43,770 bases of DNA from an uncultured Oscillospiraceae bacterium (GTDB lineage: Bacteria > Bacillota > Clostridia > Oscillospirales > Oscillospiraceae), in NCBI GenBank assembly GCA_900756575.1, contig CAAEKQ010000143.1, forward strand, positions 1 through 43,770, read 5' to 3'. The notes under the pieces are model-generated. The model saw only the letters and a program-made list of their open reading frames with translations. It made no database searches and was not told where the DNA came from. Positions 33,853 to 42,078 of this stretch are shown one piece after another. A program made the translations under genes and the position numbers. Every line of letters begins with the position of its first letter. The stretch's first letter is position 1.

Positions 33853-35961
33853 TTAATTTGTTGCGAGATCGTTCAAGGCAAAATAGAGGGCATAGCCGGT
33901 GCCGTTGAATTTGAAGAGATCCCCGTCCCGCCAGATTACGGTCAGGTACCAGGCTTCGGTGGAGGCGTACTGACCGACATACTGGAGCGCAAGATTGCCT
34001 ACCTCGTCCTTCTGCTCCTGGGTAAGGAGATTGCCCACGGTGATGGGGGTGCGGAAGTTATTCACCTGGCTCTGATAGAGTTTGTTGGTATACTGTTCCG
34101 AGAATTTTGCAAACCATTCCCGGAAGGGGACGTCCTCCGGGGGCACCACATAAACCTCCGTGAGAATGCGGGTATCCGTTTCCATCAGCGGCAGATTTCG
34201 AACGAAATAATACCGAGCCTCTACATCCTTGCCGCCAAGGTTTATGGTGGTGACAAAGCTGTCGCAGTTTTCGTCCTCATGGGTGAAAACGCCGTCGTTG
34301 GGATTCAGCAGGCCCGCGTCGATGTGCTGCTGATACGTCCAGCCGTAGTGACCGCCCGGCGGCATCAGGGAGTCCATATAGGCGGCAACCTCCTCGGGGG
34401 TGGAAAGGGCAGTTTCAAAATCCGTTCCCCGCAGCATGGGAATCAGTCTCAGCTTGAGAGAATTGAGGTTGCTGAGGGTGAGATAGGCGGAATCGGTGGT
34501 CCAGTTGGCACTTTTGTCGTCCTGCTGTTCCGGAGTGCCCAGGAAACCCGTGCAGTCGGAGAGAAGATCGTCATAGGACACCTGACTGTTGTCGTAGAAA
34601 AGCTCAATGCCGTCCAGTCCCTTGCTGAGATCCAGCCCGACAAAGTGAAATTCATATTGGATCTTGCTGATTTCCGGATAGTCCGGGGGCGATTGGGTGA
34701 CGTCCGCTTCAAAATTTCGGCCACGGTTGGTGAGGGTGAAGTCTTCGTCCGTATAGGCCATATAGTCCATGACAGCTTCAGGGGTGGAGCCCCAGGGGAG
34801 ATTCAAAAACGTGAGATTGCCGTCAGTAAAGAAAATCGGCGCGGAAACCGTTGATTCGTCGGATGATTCGGCGGGAAGCACCATATTGCTTTCTGCGGAA
34901 GAAACGGAATCCGACACGCTGGGGGAATCGGAAGCATCGGATGCGCCGGAATCTTCACTGGGACGGGCAGTCAGGGTGCAGGCGGAAATGGTCAACACCA
35001 GCACCAGCGCCAGCGGGAGCATCCAGCGGCGCTTGCCGTGGAACCGGGCGATTTGGACGATTCTCCGGCGGATGGTGTGCTTGCCGCCGAAGGCCGTACG
35101 GATGTACAGCCCATCCCGGGCGGTGAGCAGGCTTTCCCGATAGAGGGCCTGGGCATAGTCCCTCCCGGAAACCAGACCGGACTCCAATACCCGCTGGTCG
35201 CAGGCACCTTCGCTGTCGAAAAACGCCTGACGGAAGCACAGCCACACCACGGGGTTGAACCAGTAGAGGCACCGGAGCAGACGATACAGCGTCATGATCC
35301 ACAAATCATGGGAGGCGATGTGCTGGGCCTCGTGGATCAGAATCGGCGCGGCATCCGAACCGGTGATCTCCAGAGGCAGGACGATGGTGGGATGGATCAG
35401 CCCGCCGGACATCCCCTGACTGCCCCGTTTCAGGCGAAGGGAAGCAGGGAGGGACAGACCGGGCCGCAGGGACTGCCAGACCGATAAAGTGTCGGAATCC
35501 GTGCAATCCGGCAGCTTTGAGAGCATCCGGGCGGTGCGAAGATAGAGAATGAGATAAACAAGCGCCGAAATTCCCACGCCCAATGCGTAAATCCACAGCA
35601 GTACCGTGGGAAGGAACGGTGATTTCTCAGAGGGAGCGGGCGTGCGGGCACTGGAAACGGCGGGAATATCCGCAACCTCAGTTGGCGCTTCCACAATCGG
35701 CATGGGTTCCGCCGCCGGAGCCGTGGGAGCTTCCGCCGGAAGGACAGAGACGGTGGCGGTGGGTTGGGGCAGAACATTCTGTACACTGAGACTGCTCTGG
35801 GGCAATACCGGCAGCATCAGCCGCAGGGCCAGAAGCAGCCAGAGATAATATTTCGCCTTGGGGGACAGCACTTTGCGGAACAGCACCCGAATCAGCACAA
35901 TCGCCAGCGCCGTAAGCCAGGAACCCCAGATAATGCTCCAGAGGACGCGCAGCACGGTCAT
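33853..35961 (-). CDS. M56 (BlaR1-type) membrane metalloprotease with a non-PBP extracellular domain
   Basis: 702 residues. The BlaR1-like N-terminal half has membrane segments at about 5-27, 38-54 and 115-140, then a cytoplasmic M56 zinc protease with H-E-x2-H (IHEAQHIASH, His210/His214) and a third-ligand region DSEGACDQRVLE (Glu251). A last membrane segment at about 313-330 is followed by a 370-residue extracytoplasmic region. In BlaR1 that region is a class-D-lactamase-like penicillin sensor with an S-T-x-K serine. Here I find no S-x-x-K motif of that kind; the region starts with a Ser/Asp/Glu-rich linker and continues as a beta-rich domain I do not recognise. It lies one base after the BlaI-type gene. 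Family logic: the protease inactivates its BlaI partner on signal. The signal here is unknown. Confidence 0.88.
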   Translation of the reverse strand: MTVLRVLWSIIWGSWLTALAIVLIRVLFRKVLSPKAKYYLWLLLALRLMLPVLPQSSLSVQNVLPQPTATVSVLPAEAPTAPAAEPMPIVEAPTEVADIPAVSSARTPAPSEKSPFLPTVLLWIYALGVGISALVYLILYLRTARMLSKLPDCTDSDTLSVWQSLRPGLSLPASLRLKRGSQGMSGGLIHPTIVLPLEITGSDAAPILIHEAQHIASHDLWIMTLYRLLRCLYWFNPVVWLCFRQAFFDSEGACDQRVLESGLVSGRDYAQALYRESLLTARDGLYIRTAFGGKHTIRRRIVQIARFHGKRRWMLPLALVLVLTISACTLTARPSEDSGASDASDSPSVSDSVSSAESNMVLPAESSDESTVSAPIFFTDGNLTFLNLPWGSTPEAVMDYMAYTDEDFTLTNRGRNFEADVTQSPPDYPEISKIQYEFHFVGLDLSKGLDGIELFYDNSQVSYDDLLSDCTGFLGTPEQQDDKSANWTTDSAYLTLSNLNSLKLRLIPMLRGTDFETALSTPEEVAAYMDSLMPPGGHYGWTYQQHIDAGLLNPNDGVFTHEDENCDSFVTTINLGGKDVEARYYFVRNLPLMETDTRILTEVYVVPPEDVPFREWFAKFSEQYTNKLYQSQVNNFRTPITVGNLLTQEQKDEVGNLALQYVGQYASTEAWYLTVIWRDGDLFKFNGTGYALYFALNDLATN

Positions 35962-35962
35962 A

Positions 35963-36340
35963 TCAATCCGCTCCCTTCATCTTCGACAGCATTTCTTCAA
36001 TTTCCTCGCAGTCCTGTTTGGTGAGCTTGCCGCAGCCGGTGAGGGCCGCAATCATTTTGGCGGGGCTGCCGTCGAATACCCGGTTCAGGAAGGACTGGGT
36101 TTCCGCCAGGGTGCAGCTCTGTTCGTCGGCGATGGGGTAATAGTGGTAGCAGCGGCCTCCTTTTTCTGCGCCAACCGCGCCTTTTTCCTGAAGACGGACG
36201 ATCAGTGTGCGCACCATGTTGGCGTTCCAGCCGGTTTTCTCCTGGAGCATGGAAAGAATGCCCTTGATCTCCATCGGGGACTGCTTCCACAGGCAGGCGA
36301 GCACCTGCCATTCGGATTCGGAGATGGAATATTGAGTCAT
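35963..36340 (-). CDS. BlaI/MecI/CopY-family transcriptional repressor
   Basis: 125 residues. A winged-helix repressor of the BlaI family: ISESEWQVLACLWKQSP at the N-terminus, MEIKGILSMLQEKTGWN, then MVRTLIVRLQEKGAVGAEKGG (recognition helix and wing) and a C-terminal dimerisation helix with EEIEEMLSKMKG. The usual cleavage-site region for BlaR-type proteases lies near residues 100-103. The start is the ATG at 36340 after AAAGGAGG, not the upstream codon at 36358. The gene overlaps nothing but is one base from the M56 gene and just after the membrane gene. Two ACA-NN-TGT dyads at the operon promoter are the likely operators. Confidence 0.93.
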   Translation of the reverse strand: MTQYSISESEWQVLACLWKQSPMEIKGILSMLQEKTGWNANMVRTLIVRLQEKGAVGAEKGGRCYHYYPIADEQSCTLAETQSFLNRVFDGSPAKMIAALTGCGKLTKQDCEEIEEMLSKMKGAD

Positions 36341-36354
36341 GTTGATTCCTCCTT

Positions 36355-37257
36355 TCATCGTTTGACGGTGGGGCCGAACAGACGGTAGAACGCGTCTTTG
36401 AGACCCGGCTTTTTGAGCATGGGTTTGGGGGCTGTGCTGCTGCCGCTTTCCGACAGGGAGTGAAATTCCGGCAGAGTTCCGGAGACGGTATCCCAGCGGG
36501 CCTGATTTTCCCGGTTGTTTTGCGACAGATAGCGGTGGTATTCGGCACCCTCCAGCAGAAATGCCGTAAGAAGGGCCAGAATAATCATGCTGACCGGGGC
36601 GGTGATGGCGGCGATTTTCAGCATCAGATTCCAGAACAGCTTATCGAAGGGATAGTCCGTGGGATTGTAGACCCCGGTTTCGTAGAGCTGCCGGTCCAGC
36701 TTCCGGAGAGCCTCGTGGGCGGTCCTGCGGGACAGGGGCGCGCCGAAATCCGCTTCAAATTGACCCACAAGACCGTTCTGTTCCAGCGCCGCGATATACA
36801 GGGAGACAGTGGCGTGGAGGGGGAGCATGGTGGCATATTCTTGACCGTTGACGGTAAACACGCCAGAGCGGGTGGCGGACTTGTGACTGGCGATGCTAAA
36901 CACGCCAAAACGGGTGGTGGTAAAGATATTGCCCCGGGAGTAGGTGACGAAATCAAAGGTAAGGGTGTCGCCCTTTTTCACGTCGTGCTCCTTAAAATCC
37001 TGAAAAAACGAGAAATTGCAGGGGGAGGTGAAGGTCACCGGGCCGGAAAGTCCGGGCATCGTCAGGTCATAGCCATCCTCCCCAAGACGCTGGAACACCG
37101 ACTTGGGCCGGTTGAGGTTCAGGTCTTCATAGGCGGCGTTGTGGTGGAAATTGGCGTTGACCTGCTGGGTTTTCAGGGTGAAGCCGATGAAGCAGCCCAC
37201 CAGCGCCAGAATTACAATCAGAAGGGCCAGAGGGAAGGGGCGAATGCGGCGTTTCGT
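36355..37257 (-). CDS. Two-pass membrane protein with large external domain (apparent ACG start)
   Basis: 300 residues from 37257. A first membrane segment (RPFPLALLIVILALVG, about 6-25) is followed by an external domain of about 180 residues and a second segment near 208-235 (ITAPVSMIILALLTAFLLEG), then a basic cytoplasmic tail. The usual search would start at a GTG (37200) in the middle of the first membrane segment, with no ribosome binding site. The natural start is the codon before K-R-R-I-R-P, seven bases after AGGAGG, and it reads ACG where ATG would be expected. It is the second gene of the solute-binding-lipoprotein operon. The family is unrecognised. Confidence 0.75.
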   Translation of the reverse strand, partial: TKRRIRPFPLALLIVILALVGCFIGFTLKTQQVNANFHHNAAYEDLNLNRPKSVFQRLGEDGYDLTMPGLSGPVTFTSPCNFSFFQDFKEHDVKKGDTLTFDFVTYSRGNIFTTTRFGVFSIASHKSATRSGVFTVNGQEYATMLPLHATVSLYIAALEQNGLVGQFEADFGAPLSRRTAHEALRKLDRQLYETGVYNPTDYPFDKLFWNLMLKIAAITAPVSMIILALLTAFLLEGAEYHRYLSQNNRENQARWDTVSGTLPEFHSLSESGSSTAPKPMLKKPGLKDAFYRLFGPTVKR

Positions 37258-37271
37258 AGGATGACCTCCTT

Positions 37272-38618
37272 TTATTGCTGCTCGGACAGGTAAATTCCGG
37301 CGCGGTTTTGAATCACATCGGCCACGTCCTGGGCGGATTTTTGCCCGGAGAAGTAGCCGCCTACCTCGTCAAAGATAATGGTGCGGAGTTCCACATTGGT
37401 GTTGCCGCCGAAGCCCGACACCTGCTCCACCAGGTCGTTCAGTTTGTTAATCTCCGCCTGGGTCAGGCCGCGGACGGGAGGAACGGTGACGGTAACGGTG
37501 CCAGTATTGCCGCCCAGGGCAGCGTCGGCGGGATTCCGATAGGCTTCGGTGACGGATGCAGGGGTTTCCTCCATGGCTTTCTGCGCCCGGCGGTCCCATT
37601 CGCTTTTCAAAAGGGGCAGCCAGGGGACAGTTTCCTGATAGTCCGGGGCAAGGGTGGCTTTGAGGAACTGCCATGCCAAATCCTCTCTGCCGGTGCCGCT
37701 ACATATGGCATAGCGCATCACAGACCCGGCAAACACCGTGGTATGAGCGGTTCCGGGAAAGCCCACGGAACAGGTCAAGCCCTGGTCGATCAGCCCGTGG
37801 TAGCCGTCAAAGCTCTTGAGCTGATTCCAGCCGCAGAGAATGCTGCCGGATTGGAACGCATTTTCCTCCAGTGCGGCAGTTTCGCTGTCCCGCTCTGCCC
37901 AGCGCTTCACATCGGAAAGCAATTGGACAAAGGAATTGCCAAAGTCGCAGGTTCGTTCCGTGTAGTTGACATAATCGTCCATACAGCCGTCCAGCAGCAG
38001 GGACAGCAGGTCGCCGGGGGTGTCTGCGTTGATGGTAAAGGCGGCGTCCGGGTGAGCGTCCATCCACTGGGCGATGTTCGGCAGGGTAAAGGGCTGATCG
38101 GGGTCCCAGACCTGGGGGGAAACATACATGCTTTGGAGGTAAAAGCTGGGGGAAAGCTGATAGAGGGTATGGTCGCTCCATTCCATGGACCGGAGAATGG
38201 GAGAAAGCAGAGCATCGCCGCTGAGCTCGGGGTCCGCATCCAGCCAATCATAGAGGTTGCAGAACACACCCTTGTCCGCATAGATCTCATAGTCAATGCC
38301 ATCGAGACTGATGAGATCGGGTCCGTCGCCGGCAATCAGCGAGAGCTTTAATTCGTTTTCATTGTCCGTGTACCAGATGGATTCCAGGGGTGTGGCGGGG
38401 GAGAGACGGTTAAACGTCTCAATGGCTTCGGTGATATAGCGGTTGTGCTCCGTTCGGGCGATGGTCAAGCTCTGGGTCTCCGGCGCTTCCGGATAGAAGA
38501 GGGAAGCCTCCGTCGTCCGGACCGCGGCAGCTTCGGACAGCGGGGCAGCAGCATCGGACCCGGCGGGACTACAGCCGCAGAGAAGCAGCATACTCAGAAG
38601 AAGAACAGCACGTTTCAT
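37272..38618 (-). CDS. Extracellular solute-binding lipoprotein in a BlaI/M56 operon
   Basis: 448 residues. The type II signal peptide with lipobox L-C-G-C (Cys16) makes it a lipoprotein. The chain resembles family 1 binding proteins of sugar-type ABC importers: SLTIARTEHNRYITEAIETF near 50, GDGPDLISLDGIDYEIYAD near 92, HTLYQLSPSFYLQSMYVSP, and a C-terminal helical region ELRTIIFDEVGGYFSGQKSA near 410. No permease or ATPase genes are present, so it is an orphan. Start: the third of three in-frame starts (38624 GTG, 38621 and 38618 ATG), because GGAGG sits seven bases before it. First gene of the operon controlled by the dyad-bearing promoter at 38684-38712. Confidence 0.88.
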   Translation of the reverse strand: MKRAVLLLSMLLLCGCSPAGSDAAAPLSEAAAVRTTEASLFYPEAPETQSLTIARTEHNRYITEAIETFNRLSPATPLESIWYTDNENELKLSLIAGDGPDLISLDGIDYEIYADKGVFCNLYDWLDADPELSGDALLSPILRSMEWSDHTLYQLSPSFYLQSMYVSPQVWDPDQPFTLPNIAQWMDAHPDAAFTINADTPGDLLSLLLDGCMDDYVNYTERTCDFGNSFVQLLSDVKRWAERDSETAALEENAFQSGSILCGWNQLKSFDGYHGLIDQGLTCSVGFPGTAHTTVFAGSVMRYAICSGTGREDLAWQFLKATLAPDYQETVPWLPLLKSEWDRRAQKAMEETPASVTEAYRNPADAALGGNTGTVTVTVPPVRGLTQAEINKLNDLVEQVSGFGGNTNVELRTIIFDEVGGYFSGQKSAQDVADVIQNRAGIYLSEQQ

Positions 38619-38657
38619 CATCACACCTCCAAGGAAATATGGGAGCGGGAGTTAATC

Positions 38658-38700
38658 GTAACATTTGTTATTCCTATAGCTGCATGATAACAAATGTTAT
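38658..38700. promoter_or_regulatory. Two BlaI-type operator dyads
   Basis: Dyad 1: TAACATTTGTTA (38659-38670). Dyad 2: ATAACAAATGTTAT (38687-38700). Each is a perfect palindrome apart from its centre, with core ACA-NN-TGT, the core known for BlaI, MecI and CopY operators. Their centres are 29 bases apart, close to three helical turns. Dyad 2 lies between the -35 and -10 of the - strand promoter, dyad 1 just downstream of the start point. Confidence 0.8.
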
Positions 38701-38712
38701 TGCTCCTGTCAA
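38684..38712 (-). promoter_or_regulatory. Promoter of the lipoprotein-BlaI-M56 operon
   Basis: On the - strand: TTGACA (38712-38707), 17-base spacer, TATCAT (38689-38684). Perfect -35, -10 with one mismatch. The spacer holds an operator dyad, so a bound BlaI repressor would block polymerase. Confidence 0.85.
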
Positions 38713-38734
38713 CCCCTTTCCAGAAAAATTCCAC

Positions 38735-38763
38735 TTGCACCAAAGGCAAAATCCGGGTATACT
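38735..38763 (+). promoter_or_regulatory. Promoter of the DUF4317 gene
   Basis: TTGCAC (38735-38740), 17-base spacer, TATACT (38758-38763). Confidence 0.7.
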
Positions 38764-38797
38764 TTATCGGGCAGGCAACTGCGGAAAGGATGTTCCT

Positions 38798-40102
38798 ATG
38801 AGTATTGCAAAACGCGACGTACTGGAGCTGCGCCGCCGGATGACCAAGAAAAGCTGCACCATCGACCGGCTCTGCGGCTGCTATGTGGACGGCGGGAAAA
38901 ACGTGGTGCTGAAATTCAGTGAGAGCTTCTCGGATCTGCCCGAGGAGGAATACTGTAAATATCTGGAGATCGCGAAAAAGGCCATGTCCGGGTCCCTGAA
39001 CTCCAATCTGCTGGAGCTGAACTTCCAGCGGGGGGAGACCGGCGACGAGCATCAGCGGTATCTCTATACCCTGAAGGCCAGCAAAATGCAGAATCCCGAG
39101 CTGCTGGATCGGCTGTATGAAAAGATCATCGACAGCTATGCGGCGGAGGGAAACTATCTGATTCTGGTGTTCCACGACGTTTACGACGTGATCACCCAGA
39201 CCAAGGATCACAAGCGGCTGGACGAATCCAGCGAGACCTATGAATATATGATCTGCGCCCTGTGCCCCGTGGATTTCTCCAAGCCCGGTCTTGGCTATCG
39301 GGAGGAGGAGAACCGCATCGGTGTCACCGAGCGGAACTGGGTGGTGGGGATGCCCGACATCGGCTTTACATACCCCGCCTTTGCAGGCCACGGCGCGGAC
39401 TCCAGCGCGGTGATGTACTATGTGAAAACCGGAAAGGACTCCCACGTGGAATTCGTAGAAGACGTGCTGGGCTGCGTGGCAAAGCGCACCGCCGGGGAGG
39501 AGAAGAACGCCTTTAAGGAGGTCATTCAGGACTCCTTTGAGGACCCCCAGCAGGGCAAAAGCGTCTTCCTGAAGATGCAGAAGCATTTAAGCGACATGAC
39601 CCTGCCGGACCCCGACGCCCCCGAGGATGAGGAGACCCCGCCCCTGGCCCTGACCAAGGCAACCATGGCCGAGGTGATGGAGCAGGTGGATCTGGGCGAG
39701 GAGGCCCGGAATATCATTCAGGCGGCCTTTGACTACCGCTTTGGGGATACCCCGCCCACGGCCCAGAACGTGGTGGACAAAAAGCTGGTGGAGGAAAGCG
39801 TCCAGCGCATCCGTACCGCCGAGCTGGAGGAGCAGGTCACCGATCTCAAGGACCAGATTCAGGAGAAGGAGCAGACCATCACCCAGGCAAAGCAGACAAT
39901 CAAAGAACAGGAGGCGGCGCTGGCTTCTCCGGGCAGCCTGATTCAGAGCGAGCTCACTGACGAGATGCCCATCTCCCTCCATGTGTCCCCCAAGAAGGCC
40001 AAGCAGATCCGCACCCAGATGGTGGGCGGCGTGAAATGCATTGTGGTGCCCGTGGAAAAGGGCGAATCCGCACAGATTAACGGCGTGCCTGCGGATTTGT
40101 AA
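38798..40102 (+). CDS. DUF4317 domain protein
   Basis: 434 residues. The family DUF4317 is common in gut Clostridia and has no known function. Family features are visible: SIAKRDVLELRRRMTKKSCT at the start, RLCGCYVDGGKNVVLKF, LPEEEYCKYLEIAKKAMSG, and YLILVFHDVYDVITQTKD near 130. Residues about 345-385 are a coiled coil rich in Glu, Gln and Lys. The start is the ATG at 38798 with GGAAAGGA upstream; the longer frame from 38639 runs through the divergent promoter region and is rejected. It is divergent from the BlaI/M56 operon and has its own promoter and terminator. No signal peptide, so likely cytoplasmic. Confidence 0.93.
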   Translation: MSIAKRDVLELRRRMTKKSCTIDRLCGCYVDGGKNVVLKFSESFSDLPEEEYCKYLEIAKKAMSGSLNSNLLELNFQRGETGDEHQRYLYTLKASKMQNPELLDRLYEKIIDSYAAEGNYLILVFHDVYDVITQTKDHKRLDESSETYEYMICALCPVDFSKPGLGYREEENRIGVTERNWVVGMPDIGFTYPAFAGHGADSSAVMYYVKTGKDSHVEFVEDVLGCVAKRTAGEEKNAFKEVIQDSFEDPQQGKSVFLKMQKHLSDMTLPDPDAPEDEETPPLALTKATMAEVMEQVDLGEEARNIIQAAFDYRFGDTPPTAQNVVDKKLVEESVQRIRTAELEEQVTDLKDQIQEKEQTITQAKQTIKEQEAALASPGSLIQSELTDEMPISLHVSPKKAKQIRTQMVGGVKCIVVPVEKGESAQINGVPADL

Positions 40103-40121
40103 TGGAAATAAGATAGAAAAT

Positions 40122-40165
40122 CCCCGCTGTGTTCCGGAAATCTGGAGCACAGCGGGGAAGATTTT
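40122..40165. terminator. Bidirectional terminator after the DUF4317 gene
   Basis: Stem CCCCGCTGTG/CACAGCGGGG extended by TTCC/GGAG-type pairs around a small loop, then ATTTTTA. It also serves the convergent gene ending at 40169. Confidence 0.8.
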
Positions 40166-40168
40166 TAC

Positions 40169-41623
40169 CTATTCACTGATTGCAGGGGCCAGCGCGTCCT
40201 TGCAGTCCTTCCAGCACAGGGCCAGGCAGACCGCCAGATAGAACGAGGCGTTGGGGCGCCGGAGTACGCCGGAGGTGGCATAGATATGGGCGGCGCAGGT
40301 GACAAGGCTCACCAGCAGCGCCACAAATTCCGGGGTCAACAGGGCGAATTTCTTCTTCACAAAGCCACGGATCACCAGCACCACAAACCAGCCCAAATAG
40401 CCGAGCAGCAACACAAGCCCCACGCCGCCGCACAGGAAGAAGATGCCGTGGAAGTCGTTCTCCACATCGTAGGAGCCGGATTCGGTATCCCAGCGGCTGA
40501 GCTCCATGCCGAACAGCTTGGCGCTGACCGGGGAATCCTCCAGAAGCAGCTTGCTATAGGTGAGCTTGGCCCGTCGCACGTCGCAGATATCCGAGGCGCT
40601 TTGGCTGTAGTTGTAGGCCTCGGCGGTGCGGCTGAGGCCAAACTGCTCCACCAGGCCGGGGAGATAGGTCTCATAGGCGCTGCGGAGCTTCCGTTCCGGC
40701 GAAGCTTCGGAGGATTGGTTTGTCTTCTGCTCCAGTTTACTATTGGTGGCGCGGCCTACCTTTCGCTCCATAAGCTGATCTCGGGCGATGAGCTGGTCGA
40801 TGTCCTGCTGCTTGAGGACGGCGTTTTCCTGTACCAGCCGCTGGTTTTTCGTCATGGGCGACAGGGGAATCAGCAGGGCAAATATTACGGCCAGAACCAT
40901 GAGCCAAATGCCCTGGAGCCGCTTTTTATGCAGCAGCAGGCAGATACCCAGCGATGCGCCCGTAATCAGACAGCCCAGCATTGCCAGCCGGGTGGCAAAC
41001 AGAAACAGCATTGTCAGACCGATCAGCGCGGTGAGCATACCGGGCAGGGGATTGGCGAATTTTTTGCAGACATAAACCACGGCAACGGGCACCAGCATAC
41101 ACAAAATGGCGCTCTGGCTGCTGGTGGTGAAGAACCAGCCCAGCAGGCCGATGGATTTGTTGGCGTAGGTGTGGGGGTCGGTGCCGGTGACGGTGGCCAA
41201 AAGTTCCACCGCCAGGATCAGTCCCAGACACAGGGTCAGCGCCCCGGAAATCTTCTGACGCAGCTCCGGGAACCGCCGCAGCAGGGTGCAAAAGCTCAGG
41301 GCCGTCAGGGGAAGCAGGTAAATCCGAACCAGATTGGTGAGATCCCGCACCGGATCGGCATAGCCGTATTGCTTGCAGGCCAGCACGTGCCCCAGGGTGA
41401 GCAGCAACAGCACCGCCGTCATAATATAATAGGCCCGGCGCTTTTCGGCCAGGCAGAAGCCCAGCACCACTGTTATGAGCAGCAGTCCCAGCCGCAGGGA
41501 CAGGGTCAGGGTATTCTCTGCCCCGCCCACGTTGAGCCAGTAGGACATCACGTCCAGCAGCGGCTGTACCACGATCAGCGCCAAAATCAGCAGCTGCAGG
41601 GGCTTTTTCTCCGCGTGTATCAT
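40169..41623 (-). CDS. O-antigen-ligase-like polytopic membrane protein
   Basis: 484 residues, about twelve membrane segments with one large external loop (about residues 270-385) rich in charged residues, the layout of O-antigen ligase or Wzy-type polymerases. The pieces LGWFFTTSSQSAILCML and LFLFATRLAMLGCLITGAS are typical of such proteins. In this Gram-positive setting it probably joins or polymerises surface polysaccharide; the substrate is unknown. The start is the ATG at 41623, because the promoter start point lies about 29 bases before it, which excludes the TTG at 41647. Single gene with its own consensus promoter. Confidence 0.85.
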   Translation of the reverse strand: MIHAEKKPLQLLILALIVVQPLLDVMSYWLNVGGAENTLTLSLRLGLLLITVVLGFCLAEKRRAYYIMTAVLLLLTLGHVLACKQYGYADPVRDLTNLVRIYLLPLTALSFCTLLRRFPELRQKISGALTLCLGLILAVELLATVTGTDPHTYANKSIGLLGWFFTTSSQSAILCMLVPVAVVYVCKKFANPLPGMLTALIGLTMLFLFATRLAMLGCLITGASLGICLLLHKKRLQGIWLMVLAVIFALLIPLSPMTKNQRLVQENAVLKQQDIDQLIARDQLMERKVGRATNSKLEQKTNQSSEASPERKLRSAYETYLPGLVEQFGLSRTAEAYNYSQSASDICDVRRAKLTYSKLLLEDSPVSAKLFGMELSRWDTESGSYDVENDFHGIFFLCGGVGLVLLLGYLGWFVVLVIRGFVKKKFALLTPEFVALLVSLVTCAAHIYATSGVLRRPNASFYLAVCLALCWKDCKDALAPAISE

Positions 41624-41658
41624 AAAATCCCTCGTTTTCCGTATCAAAATCTACCCTC

Positions 41659-41687
41659 ATTATAAACGCAAGGACGGTGGATATCAA
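41659..41687 (-). promoter_or_regulatory. Promoter of the O-antigen-ligase-like gene
   Basis: On the - strand: TTGATA (41687-41682), 17-base spacer, TATAAT (41664-41659). Confidence 0.85.
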
Positions 41688-41968
41688 CTGCTTTCTTGTG
41701 GCATTGACGAATTCCCGGATGATGCCGGAAGAACTGCAAGAAAGCCCAGAACGGAAATACATTTGGGCGGTGAATAAGAATCAATTTGTACCCAATGCAA
41801 ATTTAACTGTTCAAAAAATGCGTAAAGTACATAATGTGCCGGGAAGAAAGTGGGAAATATCCGAGACTCACGTGACGTGTTGGAGCTTACATATGACGAA
41901 TTATCGACAAGATTGTGTCGAAATGGAACAGAGGTAACAAAATGTAGAATGTAGGACGATTCTGTATG

Positions 41969-41997
41969 TTGACTCTTTTGTCGGATTTTAAGATAAT
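41969..41997 (+). promoter_or_regulatory. Promoter of the GntP-type permease gene
   Basis: TTGACT (41969-41974), 17-base spacer, GATAAT (41992-41997). The leader of about 75 bases contains a hairpin CCCAC-C-GGCC / GGCC-T-GTGGG (about 42019-42056) just before the ribosome binding site. Confidence 0.7.
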
Positions 41998-42078
41998 ATG
42001 GATACAGCTTGTATAAAACCCACCGGCCTGGAGTCCAAAATATCGGGCCTGTGGGGCTTGTGTGAAAGGAGACACAAA

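Larger units (their letters stand above)
41624..42078. other. Divergent intergenic region
   Basis: A 455-base spacer, AT-rich in its middle. It contains the - strand promoter of the O-antigen-ligase-like gene (41659-41687), a dyad TCGACA-N6-TGTCGA (41904-41921), and the promoter and leader of the GntP-type gene. A GTG-initiated frame at 41677-41937 (86 codons) has no ribosome binding site and I do not call it. Confidence 0.6.

Noticed and set aside
40286..41665. 459-codon open frame on the + strand opposite the O-antigen-ligase-like gene
   Set aside because: Gln/His/Gly-rich shadow of a membrane protein gene, with no ribosome binding site.
41677..41937. 86-codon frame on the + strand in the divergent spacer
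   Set aside because: GTG start without ribosome binding site; overlaps the divergent promoter; residue composition not convincing.
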